From Hyphomicrobium sp. 99 (GTDB taxonomy: Bacteria; Pseudomonadota; Alphaproteobacteria; Rhizobiales; Hyphomicrobiaceae), in NCBI RefSeq assembly GCF_000384335.2, contig NZ_KQ031382.1, positions 1-64,000 of the forward strand: a stretch of 64,000 nt of DNA, written 5' to 3'. Of this stretch, positions 11,227-20,782 are shown in pieces. The notes beneath the pieces are model-generated. The model was not told where the DNA came from. It did no database searches and was given only the letters and a program-made list of their open reading frames with translations. Positions within the stretch are counted from its first letter, which is position 1. Every line of letters starts with the position of its first letter. A program made the translations under genes and the position numbers.

Positions 11227-12003
11227 ATGACAAAGGTTGGTCCCGCAAGGATTGAAGCTCTTTATCGCTACCCGGTTAAAGGTTTGATGCCGGAACCACT
11301 CGAAAACGTTGTTTTGACGCCCTTGCAAACTTTGCCCTTCGATCGCGCATACGCCATCGAGAACGGACCCGGCCCCTTCGATCCCGCGAAGCCTCGCCAC
11401 GTCTCGAAGATCCACTTCGTCATGCTGATGAAGAACGAGGAATTGGCAACGCTTCACGCCGAGTTCGACGACAAGACATCGACCCTCGTGATCGCCAAGG
11501 CCGGCGTCGAGATCGCCCGCGGTGATCTTCGCACCGAAGCGGGCCGCAACCGGATGGAAGACGCCATCGCCAAGGTCGTGACCTCGGGCCTTCGCGGCAG
11601 ACCTCGGATTGTTTCGAGCCCCGGCCACAGCTTTTCCGACGTCGCAGCCAAATGCGTGCACGTCATCAATCGCCAAAGCATCGAGTCGCTGAGCACAATG
11701 CTGGGCGCCAATATCGACGCGCGCCGCTTTCGGCCCAATCTCGTGATCGACGGGCTCGAGCCATGGAGCGAACTCGGCCTGATCGGCAAAAGATTGCGCA
11801 GCAACGGCGGCACGGTGCTTGAAGTCTTCAAGCGCACCCAGCGCTGCGCCGCGACCAACGTCGATCCCGAAACCGGCGTACGCGATTTGAAAATCCCGTC
11901 ATTTCTTTTGAAGACGCTCGGCCACTCCGATTTCGGCGTCTACGCCCGCGTCATCGATGGCGGCAGCATTGGAATCGGTGACACCTTCGAGATTACTGGC
12001 TGA
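11227..12003 (+). CDS. MOSC domain protein with N-terminal beta-barrel domain
   Basis: A 258-aa protein of the MOSC_N plus MOSC architecture. The N-terminal part has IEALYRYPVKGLMPEPLE and the family signature FDRAYAI. The MOSC core follows with RRFRPNLVIDGLEPWSE and a cysteine in TQRCAATNVDPETG, corresponding to the conserved Cys that in MOSC enzymes binds sulfur or molybdenum cofactor. Relatives include the amidoxime-reducing mARC proteins and YcbX, so a molybdenum-cofactor-dependent reductase or sulfur carrier is plausible. ATG at 11227 is chosen from alignment with family starts; its ribosome site is weak. Confidence 0.88.
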   Translation: MTKVGPARIEALYRYPVKGLMPEPLENVVLTPLQTLPFDRAYAIENGPGPFDPAKPRHVSKIHFVMLMKNEELATLHAEFDDKTSTLVIAKAGVEIARGDLRTEAGRNRMEDAIAKVVTSGLRGRPRIVSSPGHSFSDVAAKCVHVINRQSIESLSTMLGANIDARRFRPNLVIDGLEPWSELGLIGKRLRSNGGTVLEVFKRTQRCAATNVDPETGVRDLKIPSFLLKTLGHSDFGVYARVIDGGSIGIGDTFEITG

Positions 12004-12012
12004 TCGACCATT

Positions 12013-12218
12013 GTCATACCGGCCGGAGCGCTAGCGCAGAGCTGGGACCCACAATGCGCCGGCGGCCGGCTCGCGGAACGCGAGTCGCCGGCGCCAAAGA
12101 AAAACTTGCGGGATCCAGCCAACGGGCAGCACGTGTTCTGCCAGCAGTCCGCTCCGAACGAACCGCATCCACCTGACCTGCTGAAACTTGTCTGGGTGCC
12201 GGCCTTCGCCGGCATGAC
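12013..12218. repeat. Composite GTCAT...ATGAC intergenic repeat
   Basis: An about 206-base non-coding element with inverted ends (GTCATACCGGCC at left; GGCCTTCGCCGGCATGAC at right). It contains the bulged hairpin copy C at 12056-12094 and the interior motif GGGATCCAGCCAA (from 12109) shared with the element at 6578. It looks like one dispersed repeat interrupted by another, or a longer family member. It lies between convergent genes. Confidence 0.6.
12056..12094. repeat. Bulged hairpin repeat, copy C
   Basis: A 39-base inverted repeat. It has a 9-bp outer stem (12056-12064 with 12086-12094), left bulge GCCGG opposite a single T, a 6-bp inner stem CTCGCG/CGCGAG, loop GAA and an A-rich tail. 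Architecture is identical to copies A and B, with different but fully paired stems. Confidence 0.8.
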
Positions 12219-12245
12219 GGGAAGTTGTAACACCCACCCCCGCCC

Positions 12246-12287
12246 AAAAAATTCGCCGGCCACGGAGACCGTAGCCGGCGAAAAAAT
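12246..12287 (-). terminator. Intrinsic terminator of the DUF4167 gene
   Basis: A 9-bp stem (TTCGCCGGC at 12252-12260 with GCCGGCGAA at 12274-12282), extended by a mismatch and four more pairs to a 3-base loop. Read on the minus strand it is followed by TTTTTT, about 25 bases past the stop of the gene at 12307. Confidence 0.8.
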
Positions 12288-12306
12288 GCGTACGCGATGA
12301 TCGCGC

Positions 12307-13431
12307 TTATTCCTGGTCTTCGTTCGCAGCGGTCGGCGGAGCGACCGGAGCCTCAGCGGGCTCCTCACGGCGCGGACGGCGAACCGGACGGCGAAGGAAT
12401 GCCGGTTGTTCCTGCTCGATGGAGGCCGGAGCAGCTACTGGCTGCGGCGCCGGACGCTCCGCCCGTTCGGGACGTTCTGCCCGTTCCGGACGTTCTGCTC
12501 GTTCGGGACGCTCTGCCCGCTCGGGACGTTCTGCGCGTTCCGGACGCTCGGCTCGCTCCGGGCGCTCTGCGCGTTCCGGACGTTCTGTACGCTCAGCAAC
12601 AGGCGACGGCGCGCCGATGTTCGGTTGCGGGTAGCTGCTGCCGTTCGGCGCTTCGCGATCGCCGCCATGGGCATTGCCGTTGGGAGCCTGATAACGCTCG
12701 CGCCGACGGAAACCGCCTTCGCCCTGATTGCCATCGCCGCCATAAGGCCGCCGGTCGTCGCGGTAGCGGTTTTCGCCGCCACCCGGCCCGTTGCGCTCGT
12801 AACGATCACCGCGATCGCCACGGAAATCCTGACGGTCACCACCCCGATCGCCACGATCGAACCGCTGCTGGTCGCCCCGGTCGTTGCGATCATTACGGTC
12901 GTTGCGATTGTTATTGAAACGATCGTGCCGCGGCTGGCGGTTCTCGTACCGGTTCTGATTGTCGAAGTTGCGCGGCTGTTGCTGCTGCTGCGGGAAAGGC
13001 GGCTGCCCATCCGGCTGCGCGCCACCCTGGCCAAGCTGCGGCTGACCGCCGAACTCGTCGCCTTCCTCGTCGCCGAACTCATCACCGTCCGAACCTTCAG
13101 GCCCGGCAAGCGAATGCGTGCGCGCGGCACCGTTGCCCATCGGGTCAACGCCGCCCTGCTGCGCCATCTGCTCGCGATAGCTGAGGATGATGCGGTTATA
13201 ATGCTCAGCATGCTGGAGATAATTCTCAGCCAGCACCGGATCGCCCGACGACAGCGCGTCACGCGCCAAGGTTATGTACTTCTCGGCGATATGCGAGGGC
13301 GTGCCGCGAATTTTCACGTCCGGCCCCGAGCTCTCGAAACTGCGCATCAGGGGATTTTGCGATTTGCGGTTATTATTATTGTTATTGTTGTTTCGACCGC
13401 GACCGCGACGGTTCTGTTGACCTTGCCTCAT
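12307..13431 (-). CDS. DUF4167 protein with Asn tract and charged tandem repeats
   Basis: A 374-aa protein. The conserved N-terminal DUF4167 domain (about 20-95) contains KIRGTPSHIAEKYITLARDA and LQHAEHYNRI. Before it is a basic RRGRGR segment and eight consecutive asparagines. After it the protein is low-complexity: Gln/Pro-rich, then Arg/Asp/Gly-rich (RNDRNDRGD and similar), then about eight copies of the hexapeptide PERAER before a Pro-rich, basic tail. The RGG/RNDR-like disorder suggests nucleic-acid or ribonucleoprotein binding, but this is inference. The start at 13431 (MRQGQQNRRGRG) fits family practice. The gene sits in the usual alphaproteobacterial place beside prmC-prfA. Confidence 0.85.
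   Translation of the reverse strand: MRQGQQNRRGRGRNNNNNNNNRKSQNPLMRSFESSGPDVKIRGTPSHIAEKYITLARDALSSGDPVLAENYLQHAEHYNRIILSYREQMAQQGGVDPMGNGAARTHSLAGPEGSDGDEFGDEEGDEFGGQPQLGQGGAQPDGQPPFPQQQQQPRNFDNQNRYENRQPRHDRFNNNRNDRNDRNDRGDQQRFDRGDRGGDRQDFRGDRGDRYERNGPGGGENRYRDDRRPYGGDGNQGEGGFRRRERYQAPNGNAHGGDREAPNGSSYPQPNIGAPSPVAERTERPERAERPERAERPERAERPERAERPERAERPERAERPERAERPAPQPVAAPASIEQEQPAFLRRPVRRPRREEPAEAPVAPPTAANEDQE
12457..12600. repeat. Coding 18-base tandem repeat array
   Basis: About eight imperfect 18-base units, of the type CGTTCGGGACGTTCTGCC on the plus strand, encode the PERAER hexapeptide array in the DUF4167 protein. Third-position differences between units show it is not a brand-new expansion, but such arrays are prone to change in copy number. 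Confidence 0.75.
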
Positions 13432-13857
13432 GGGCTCCCGTTCATGCCTGTTGATACGTTGCCACCGGCGCACGCTGATCGGTATGCGGCGCCATGGATC
13501 CTCCGATCCAATTCAATAAGTCGATTCTAAAGTCACCACTGCCCCACGGACCGCAGTCCCGGCTCTTGCCCCACTGCCTTGGGCAAAATCGCAGTAATCC
13601 CGTTCATCAACCCTGCAAATGATTCTAGAGCCGTCCTCAAAGGAGCTTTGTCAGCACACGCGCCGAGGAAAGAAGCCCGACACTCGCCACTCAACGGACT
13701 AACGGGTCCGACAAAGTTTGCGCTGATGATCTGAGATGGGAAGGCCGGGTTAATCGCCGCTTAAGCGGCACGTCTGCTCCGGGCGCATCCGATCAAACTC
13801 TTCAATGGCGATACTACTCCGGAAACGAGTTTCCGCAAATAGAAATGATCGGTTAGG
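13432..13857. other. Intergenic region between prmC and DUF4167 gene
   Basis: About 430 bases without a credible gene, presumably carrying the DUF4167 promoter and the prmC transcript end. Two short perfect hairpins are visible: GCCGCTTAAGCGGC at 13756-13769 and CGGAAAC/GTTTCCG at 13820-13835, the latter 22 bases past the prmC stop. Neither has a T tract. Confidence 0.4.
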
Positions 13858-14760
13858 TCAGAGATGTATCTCCATTGCAACAGCCCGGGCATGGCCACCG
13901 AGATCGAGACGCCGCGCCAAAGGCCGCGCGCCAACCGCCGCAAACAGCTCTTCTACGGCGTCCGCCTGGGTCGATCCCACCTCGACGACGAGCCTCAGAG
14001 GCCGCTGCAATTCCAATGTGTTACGGGCGATCTCGCGGTAAACGTCCAACCCGTCCGCCCCGCCAACCAAAGCCAGAAGCGGATCGAAATCCTTCACTTC
14101 CCGCTCGAGGCCGACAATCTCTTCCTCGCTTATATAGGGAGGGTTTGAGACGATAAGGTCGAACGGACCAGCGCATCCGGAGAGACCAGATGTCGCAACG
14201 AACTCAATTCTGTCGGCAACACCCAGTTTATCGGCATTGCCCCTGGCAACTTCAAGTGCGGCCAAACTGACATCGGTCGCGACCCCAGTCGCATCCGGAA
14301 GTTCGGAGAGCAGCGTTGAAATGAGAATGCCCGAACCCGTACCGATATCGGCAATTCTAAGCAGCCTCCCCGAAAGCCCGCTCGACTTTATCACGTCGAG
14401 CGCGAGATCGATGACGGCCTCGGTATCGGGTCTCGGATCGAGAACGTCCGGCGTAACGGTGAACATCCGCCCATAGAATTCGCGTCGCCCTAGAATTCGC
14501 GAAACAGGCTCATGCGCAAGCCGGCGATTGACGCCGTCGCTGACGATATCCGCCGCCGTTCCCAACGGCCGCGATGATCCCGAGAGCAGTTGCGCGCCAT
14601 CCATCCCGAGTAAACCCTGCAGCAGAAAACGCGCGTCGCGCTGCGGGCTATCCAGGCCTTGCTCGGTGAACGCCCGCGTCATCGCCGCCAAAGCCTCGGC
14701 GACGGTCTGCTCTGGCCGAAGATGCACGTGAGGCAAATCGTTAACGCGCAATACCGGCAT
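13858..14760 (-). CDS. prmC: Release factor glutamine methyltransferase PrmC
   Basis: A 300-aa S-adenosylmethionine-dependent enzyme that N5-methylates the glutamine of the GGQ motif in release factors. An N-terminal helical release-factor-binding domain (about 1-85) precedes a Rossmann methyltransferase domain with motif I ADIGTGSGILIST and the diagnostic NPPYISEEE motif. It begins a single base after the prfA stop on the same strand, so enzyme and substrate are co-expressed. Confidence 0.96.
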   Translation of the reverse strand: MPVLRVNDLPHVHLRPEQTVAEALAAMTRAFTEQGLDSPQRDARFLLQGLLGMDGAQLLSGSSRPLGTAADIVSDGVNRRLAHEPVSRILGRREFYGRMFTVTPDVLDPRPDTEAVIDLALDVIKSSGLSGRLLRIADIGTGSGILISTLLSELPDATGVATDVSLAALEVARGNADKLGVADRIEFVATSGLSGCAGPFDLIVSNPPYISEEEIVGLEREVKDFDPLLALVGGADGLDVYREIARNTLELQRPLRLVVEVGSTQADAVEELFAAVGARPLARRLDLGGHARAVAMEIHL

Positions 14761-14761
14761 G

Positions 14762-15841
14762 TTACGCCGCGCTCAGTTCCGCGAGCATTGTCGCCTGATG
14801 ATCGGTGATGAGCGCGTCGATCAATGGATCGAGACCGGCGCCCGTCATGACTTCGTCGAGATTGTAGAGCGTCAGGTTGATCCGGTGATCGGTCACCCGG
14901 CCCTGCGGAAAATTATAAGTCCTGATGCGCTGCGAGCGATCACCCGAGCCGACCTGCGATTTACGCGCGTCGGATCGTTCGTTCGCGGCCTTCTCGCGCT
15001 CCAGTTCATAGACACGCGCCTTGAGAACGTTCATCGCTAAGCGGCGATTCTGATGCTGCGATTTCTCCGCCGATACGACGACGATGCCTGTCGGCAAATG
15101 CGTGATGCGAACGGCGCTTTCCGTCTTGTTGACGTGCTGACCGCCGGCTCCGCCTGCCCGCATCGTATCGATGCGGATATCTTCGGGTTTGATATCGATG
15201 TCGATATCTTCTGCTTCCGGCATGATCGCGACCGTCGCGGCCGACGTATGAATGCGCCCACTCGCTTCGGTCGCCGGAACGCGCTGTACCCGGTGCACGC
15301 CGGATTCGAACTTGAGCCGCGCGAACACTCCCTGTCCCGTGATTGAAGCGATGATTTCCTTGTAGCCGCCGAGATCGTTTTCGGACGCCGAAATGACCTC
15401 CGTCTTCCAGCCCCTGAGATCGGCGTAGCGCGTGTACATGCGGAAGAGATCAGCCGCAAAGAGCGCGGCTTCGTCGCCGCCCGTCCCGGCACGCACTTCG
15501 AGGATCGCGCTTTTCTCGTCCGCCGCATCTTTCGGCAAAAGCGCAATGCGAAGCTGCTGCTCGAGCCCCGCGATGCGGTCGGCCAATTCCGCGCGTTCCG
15601 CATAGGCGAGATCGACCATGTCCTTGTCGGCGCCCGAATCGCGGATCAACTGCTCAAGATCTTTGTTCTCGGCCTCGGCTTTGCGCAGCGCGTCGATCTG
15701 CGCCACGACCGGGCTCAGCTCCGAATATTCTTTCGTGAGCCTCACGTAGTCGGCTTGCGACACGCCATGGTTGAGCTGATCCTGAATAGCGACCCAGCGC
15801 TCGGAAAGACGGTCAAGTTTATCGCGCGGCAGTGCTGACAT
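14762..15841 (-). CDS. prfA: Peptide chain release factor 1
   Basis: Class I release factor that reads UAA and UAG and triggers peptide hydrolysis on the ribosome. At 359 aa it has normal RF1 length. The tripeptide anticodon is visible as PAT in [15 protein letters not shown], and the catalytic GGQ in [17 protein letters not shown]. The partner methyltransferase prmC follows after one base. Upstream on the same strand lie ptsP and lysC, as in other Hyphomicrobiales, but a HTH membrane protein gene intervenes. Confidence 0.98.
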   Translation of the reverse strand: MSALPRDKLDRLSERWVAIQDQLNHGVSQADYVRLTKEYSELSPVVAQIDALRKAEAENKDLEQLIRDSGADKDMVDLAYAERAELADRIAGLEQQLRIALLPKDAADEKSAILEVRAGTGGDEAALFAADLFRMYTRYADLRGWKTEVISASENDLGGYKEIIASITGQGVFARLKFESGVHRVQRVPATEASGRIHTSAATVAIMPEAEDIDIDIKPEDIRIDTMRAGGAGGQHVNKTESAVRITHLPTGIVVVSAEKSQHQNRRLAMNVLKARVYELEREKAANERSDARKSQVGSGDRSQRIRTYNFPQGRVTDHRINLTLYNLDEVMTGAGLDPLIDALITDHQATMLAELSAA

Positions 15842-15961
15842 GTGTCCGATGATTTTCGCCGGTGGGAGTAACCGGTGGTTTTGCCGAATGGATTGATTGC
15901 AGGCCGCGCAAGAACCGCGGAGCGCTCCGAGCGCGAACGTCGCGCAGCAGATGGCGCGTAT

Positions 15962-16843
15962 CTAATACGAACCGCCGCTGATCTGCAATTTATCCCCCCG
16001 CCGCGACCGGGGGTCATCGACTTCGATATACCGCAGGCCGTCGCGAACGGGGCCGTAATGCTCTTGGAAATAGCTGCTGACCCAGCGCACCGCCGACCCG
16101 AACGGCCGGGCGACGGTGTCGAAAATCGATGAATGCATCAGGAGCAAGAGGAAGCCGAGCGGCAGCGACAGGGCGTAAAGTGCGCGCTGCGGCCGCTGCC
16201 GGACCTGATTGAGCGCCTCCTGCGGCAACCGCCTGGCTCCGTTCGCGAATGCGGACCCCGCGCGCATGAAGTTTCCGGCCGCCTGAATTCTCGCCGGCCG
16301 GGCGGGTTGCGATCGTGCCGGCAAGCTAGCCTGCGCAACGGCCTGTGAGGCGACGTGTGAGCCAACCTGAACGCCAGGCTCCGGGCGCGGCTGAAAAGGT
16401 TGCGCATACGCAGACGGCTGCGGCTGATACGAAACTAGCGGCTGCTGCTGTTGCAGGCGCTCCGTAATCGTCGGCTGCCGCGGTGCGGGCGTGAGGCTCG
16501 AAAAATACGAGATCAGGCTGCCGATGGCATTGAGCGCGGGCCGGCCGTTGACGCCAGCCATCGACGTATAGGTCATGACGATCGCGGACGTGTCGTGCCA
16601 ATCCGGCAGATATTCGACCTGGCCCGTTTCCAGCGCTTCGATGACTTCGGGGCGAACCTGCAAATATTCCGCCGCCTGCGGCAGGGTCAGGTGCAGCGCG
16701 CGCCGCAGATCGATGAAGAATTGCCCGATGAGGGCCCCGCTTTCGGCGATTTGCTGATGTTGAGGAGAATCCACGCGCGCCGCAACCGGTCGCGCATACT
16801 CATAACCCCCGACCGGAACGGTCTCGACAAAGCCCCGACGCAT
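15962..16843 (-). CDS. RodZ-like HTH membrane protein
   Basis: A 293-aa protein. It has a Cro/C1-type helix-turn-helix domain (about 35-95; LRRALHLTLPQAAEYLQVRP), a Gln/Pro/Ala-rich linker (about 115-215) and one membrane helix near the C-terminus (about 222-238, YALSLPLGFLLLLM). A 50-residue tail follows. This resembles RodZ and related HTH_25 proteins, which link the cytoskeleton to the envelope rather than regulate transcription, but the usual C-terminal beta-domain is missing. It lies between ptsP and prfA on the same strand, about 100 bases from ptsP. Role unknown; cell-shape or division link is inference. Confidence 0.7.
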   Translation of the reverse strand: MRRGFVETVPVGGYEYARPVAARVDSPQHQQIAESGALIGQFFIDLRRALHLTLPQAAEYLQVRPEVIEALETGQVEYLPDWHDTSAIVMTYTSMAGVNGRPALNAIGSLISYFSSLTPAPRQPTITERLQQQQPLVSYQPQPSAYAQPFQPRPEPGVQVGSHVASQAVAQASLPARSQPARPARIQAAGNFMRAGSAFANGARRLPQEALNQVRQRPQRALYALSLPLGFLLLLMHSSIFDTVARPFGSAVRWVSSYFQEHYGPVRDGLRYIEVDDPRSRRGDKLQISGGSY

Positions 16844-16944
16844 ACAACACCCGGCAACACACGCCGGCCCCCAAATGTTAAGTATACTCTTGGCTAAAAA
16901 TCCTTGTTTGTCAAAGGCCGCGCGTAAAAATCCGTCGCCAATCC

Positions 16945-19239
16945 TTAACCGTCGATCGCGACCCGCTCCCTTTCAGCGAATTGCTGCAAGGACATGCGCA
17001 CGTCTTTCGCACCCTCTTTCAAAAGTCCGTTGATAAAGGCAGTCGCCTTGCCGGCATCGAGCGACAACACCATCGACTTGATCGGACCGATCGAAGCCGG
17101 CGCCATCGACAGCGATTTGAAGCCCAGCGCGATGAGCGTCATCGCCTCGAGCGGGCTGCCCGCCATCTCGCCGCAGAGGGTCACCGGAACGCTGTATCGT
17201 TCCGCCGCCGTAACGAGCGTCCGCAGCGCCCTGAGCGGCGCCGGGGCCAGCACGTCGAAGCGGCTCGCCACGCGTGCGTTCGTACGGTCGGACGCAAACA
17301 GGAACTGCATGAGATCGTTCGATCCGACCGACACGAAATCGACCCGCGACAGAAACGCGTCGAGTTCGAACAGCAGCGCCGGAACCTCGAACATGGCGCC
17401 GACGAGCACGGCCTCTGGCAGCTGATGCCCATGCTCCGTCAGGAACGCCTTCTCCCGTTCGATGAGCGCCCGAATGGCTCCAAGCTCGTAGCTCGCGGAC
17501 ACCATGGGGATCATGACGCGTAGCTCTCGGCCCGCCGCCGCCTTGAGCAGCGCGCGGATCTGAAGCCGGAAAAGCTCGGGCCGGTCGAGCGCCATGCGGA
17601 TCGCGCGCCAGCCCATTGCCGGATTCTCTTCCTTCGGCTGGCGAAGGTACGGAAGGACTTTGTCGCCGCCGACGTCGAGCGTGCGGAAAACGACGGGCTT
17701 GCCATTCGCTTCGTCGATCACGGAACGGTAAAGCTGCGTCTGCCGGTCGAGACGGGGAAACGCCTCCGACAGCATGAACTGCAGCTCGGTCCGATAGAGC
17801 CCGATGCCGTCGGCACCCGATTCATCGAGATGGGGCAGGTCGACCAGAAGACCGGCATTCATCATCAAGGCGATCGGAACGCCATCCTTGGTGATGGCCG
17901 GACGATCGCGCAGCGACTGATAACGCTTCTGCCGGCGCGCGCGGAACCGCACCTTGTCGGAATAGGCCGAGATCAGCTCGCCCGTGGGGCGGAGATGAAC
18001 CTCGCCCGTGACCGCGTCGACAATCGCCGCGTCTCCAGCGGAAACTCTATCGACGATGCCCGTCGCCTGCCCGATCGCCGCGATTCCGAGCGCCTTGGCG
18101 ACGACCGCGACATGGCTCTGGCTCGACCCGTCCTCGACGACGAGACCGCGCAGCCGGCTCCGGTCATAATCGAGAAGCTCGGCAGGCCCCATCGTGCGCG
18201 CGACGAGGATCGTATCGGGCGGAAGCCCGCCATCGTCCTCCGAACTCTTGAGGCGTCCCGCGAGGACGCGCAGCAGCCGGTCGGAGAGATCGTCGAGGTC
18301 GCGCTGCCGCTCGCGCCAATACGTGTCGTGCTGGCGCAGCATGCGCGTACGCATGGCATTTTGCACACGCTCGACGGCCGCCTCCGCCGTCAGTCCGCCT
18401 TCGACCGCTTCGCGCAAACGCCGATGCCAGCCCTTGTCATGAGCGAACATGCGGTAGGCTTCGAGCACGTCGCGATGCTCGCCGACATTCGACAGATGCT
18501 CGTGCTCGAACATCTCGTCGATGTTCTTTTGCAGCTTATCGAGAGCGAGTTCGAGACGCTCGAGTTCGATCGCGGGGTTTTCCGCCATCAGCTGCGTGAC
18601 GACGATGCGCGGCTCGTGCAGCACCACGTGGCCGAGCGCGATACCCTCCGAAATCGGTTCGCCCTCGATCACACCCGGCTGCGAGCGCGACGCTTCGATG
18701 GCGGCGACCGTACCCGCCACCGCACCTGAAACGAGATTTTCCGCGATCACCATCGCGGTCGCCTGCAGAACCTCCACGTCCTCGTCGGAATATTCGCGAG
18801 GCGTCCGGTTTTGAATGACAAGCACGCCGAGAACCTGCCCCGAACGCGAAATCGGCACTGCGAGCAGCGAGTGGTAAATTTCTTCGCCCGTCTCCGGCCG
18901 GTAGGAGAACGCCGGATGGTTCGAAGCCTCCGGCTCGTTCACCGTCGTGCCGAGTTCCGACGCTCGCCCGACGAGACCCTCGCCGCGCTTCAACCGGGTT
19001 GTATGGACGGCATCGGGATTGAGGCCTTCCGACGCGAAAAGCTCGAGCGAGCCGTCCTGGCGCTTGAGATAGATCGAGCAGACCTCGGCAACCATGACGC
19101 CCGCGATCTGGCGCACGATGCGATCGAGTTTTTCCTGCCCCTCGCCCCCATCGGCCATGATCTCGCGCAAATGGCGCATGATCACCCTGAGCGAGGTTTC
19201 GCTCGGTAGGGGCCTCGGATCGTCGCGCCGCGCTATCAT
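16945..19239 (-). CDS. ptsP: PTSNtr enzyme I (PEP-protein phosphotransferase)
   Basis: First enzyme of the nitrogen-related phosphotransferase chain: it autophosphorylates from PEP and passes phosphate to NPr. At 764 aa it has the standard architecture. A GAF sensor domain (about 20-160) binds glutamine or another ligand, followed by a PEP-utiliser N-terminal domain. The swivelling phosphohistidine domain carries the active His in SSQSHVAVVAKALGI, and the C-terminal TIM barrel has GLYRTELQF and SVGSNDLMQFLFA. It is followed at about 80 bases by lysC on the same strand upstream, the normal neighbour in this order. Confidence 0.96.
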   Translation of the reverse strand: MIARRDDPRPLPSETSLRVIMRHLREIMADGGEGQEKLDRIVRQIAGVMVAEVCSIYLKRQDGSLELFASEGLNPDAVHTTRLKRGEGLVGRASELGTTVNEPEASNHPAFSYRPETGEEIYHSLLAVPISRSGQVLGVLVIQNRTPREYSDEDVEVLQATAMVIAENLVSGAVAGTVAAIEASRSQPGVIEGEPISEGIALGHVVLHEPRIVVTQLMAENPAIELERLELALDKLQKNIDEMFEHEHLSNVGEHRDVLEAYRMFAHDKGWHRRLREAVEGGLTAEAAVERVQNAMRTRMLRQHDTYWRERQRDLDDLSDRLLRVLAGRLKSSEDDGGLPPDTILVARTMGPAELLDYDRSRLRGLVVEDGSSQSHVAVVAKALGIAAIGQATGIVDRVSAGDAAIVDAVTGEVHLRPTGELISAYSDKVRFRARRQKRYQSLRDRPAITKDGVPIALMMNAGLLVDLPHLDESGADGIGLYRTELQFMLSEAFPRLDRQTQLYRSVIDEANGKPVVFRTLDVGGDKVLPYLRQPKEENPAMGWRAIRMALDRPELFRLQIRALLKAAAGRELRVMIPMVSASYELGAIRALIEREKAFLTEHGHQLPEAVLVGAMFEVPALLFELDAFLSRVDFVSVGSNDLMQFLFASDRTNARVASRFDVLAPAPLRALRTLVTAAERYSVPVTLCGEMAGSPLEAMTLIALGFKSLSMAPASIGPIKSMVLSLDAGKATAFINGLLKEGAKDVRMSLQQFAERERVAIDG

Positions 19240-19322
19240 GACCTTGCCAACCGTCCCGCCGGCAGACCTGCCGCAGATTCATTCATATCCGCAAAGAGAC
19301 GGGGCTTGGAAGGGCGCCCCGC

Positions 19323-20585
19323 CTAATCGTTGTCGAGCCCGTAGGCTGAATGCAACGCGCGAACCGCAAGCTCCGCATACGCCGCTTCGATCAATACACT
19401 GACTTTGATCTCGGACGTCGAGATCGCGTGAATATTGATGCCCTTTTCCGCGAGCGTCTTGAACATCTGCGATGCGACGCCGGCATGGCTGCGCATTCCG
19501 ACGCCGATAACGGAAATCTTCACGACGTCAGCCGAGCTCTTGATGTCGAAATGCCCGATGTCCGCCTTGGCCTTCTTCAAGACGTCGAGTGCGCGCGGTA
19601 ATTCGGCCGCCTGGACCGTAAACGTCATGTCCGTGTGCTTGCCGTCCGCACCGACGTTCTGGACGATCATGTCGACGTTGATGTTCGCATCCGCGAGCGG
19701 CCCGAAAATCCGCGCCGCGATGCCCGGCTTATCGTCCACCTTGAGCAGGGTAACCTTGGCCTCGTCCTTGGCGTAGGCGATGCCGCTCACGACTTGCTGT
19801 TCCACGATCTCATCCTCGTCGCATACGATAGTTCCGATGTCCTCGATATTGTCCGGGCTGAAAGCCTTCATGCCGTCAGGCGCAACAAAGCTCGAAAGAA
19901 CACGCGTTTTGACCTTGTAGACCATTGCAAGCTCGACGGAGCGGGTTTGCAAAACCTTCGATCCGAGCGACGCCATCTCGAGCATTTCTTCATACGAGAT
20001 CTTGGCGAGCCGCTTCGCTTTCGAAACGATGCGCGGGTCCGTCGTATAGACGCCGTCCACATCGGTATAAATGTCGCACACGTCCGCTTCGAGCGCGACG
20101 GCAATCGCAACGGCGCTGGTATCGGAGCCGCCACGGCCGAGCGTCGAGATGCGATTCTCGAGCGGCTCTATTCCCTGAAATCCGGTGACGACGGCGATTT
20201 CGCCGCCCTCGATCGATTTTTTGATGTGGTCGCCCGGAATGTCGGTGATGCGGGCCGAGCCGTGAGCCGCATTCGTTTTGACGGGAACCTGCCAGCCGCT
20301 CCAGGAGCGCGCCCTGAGCCCCATCGACTGGAGCGTGATCGCGAGAAGGCCCGCAGTCACCTGCTCACCCGTTGCAACGACGGCATCGTATTCCCTCGCA
20401 TCGTAAAGGGGCGAGGCTTCCTTGACCCAGGCGACGAGCTGGTTCGTCACCCCAGCCATCGCCGATACGACGACGGCCACTTTATTGCCGGCGTCGACCT
20501 CACGCTTGACGTGCCGGGCAACGTTCTGAATGCGCTCGATATTGGCGACAGAGGTCCCGCCAAATTTCATGACTACCGTCGCCAT
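19323..20585 (-). CDS. lysC: Aspartate kinase
   Basis: Phosphorylates aspartate, the first step towards lysine, threonine, methionine and diaminopimelate. The product is 420 aa. The N-terminal kinase domain contains MKFGGTSVAN, the substrate-site segment GRGGSDTSAVA and TDVDGVYTTDPR. Two C-terminal ACT domains (about 265-415) bind the feedback inhibitor. The start at 20585 (MATVVMKFGG) is the family start with AGGGAAAG before it; the open frame extends 96 codons further upstream but without family similarity. ubiG is divergent. Confidence 0.97.
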   Translation of the reverse strand: MATVVMKFGGTSVANIERIQNVARHVKREVDAGNKVAVVVSAMAGVTNQLVAWVKEASPLYDAREYDAVVATGEQVTAGLLAITLQSMGLRARSWSGWQVPVKTNAAHGSARITDIPGDHIKKSIEGGEIAVVTGFQGIEPLENRISTLGRGGSDTSAVAIAVALEADVCDIYTDVDGVYTTDPRIVSKAKRLAKISYEEMLEMASLGSKVLQTRSVELAMVYKVKTRVLSSFVAPDGMKAFSPDNIEDIGTIVCDEDEIVEQQVVSGIAYAKDEAKVTLLKVDDKPGIAARIFGPLADANINVDMIVQNVGADGKHTDMTFTVQAAELPRALDVLKKAKADIGHFDIKSSADVVKISVIGVGMRSHAGVASQMFKTLAEKGINIHAISTSEIKVSVLIEAAYAELAVRALHSAYGLDND

Positions 20586-20782
20586 CGGCGAAGTGCTTTC
20601 CCTGAGCAAACCCGCTCGGACCCTAACGGGGGCCAAACGCGTATTAAGATTTGGATTGAGTCCGGCGCTTCTTAGCGGCTCGCGCGCCCCCCTGCAACTG
20701 CCCACAACCGGCCGGCAACGGACAATCGCTTGACAAGTAGGCGGGCCGGCTGACGAGTAACGCCCAAGGACCGGAGAAGAGA

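Noticed and set aside
17830..20675. Long plus-strand frames opposite ptsP and lysC
   Set aside because: Both are His/Arg/Asp-rich mirrors of conserved enzymes on the minus strand.
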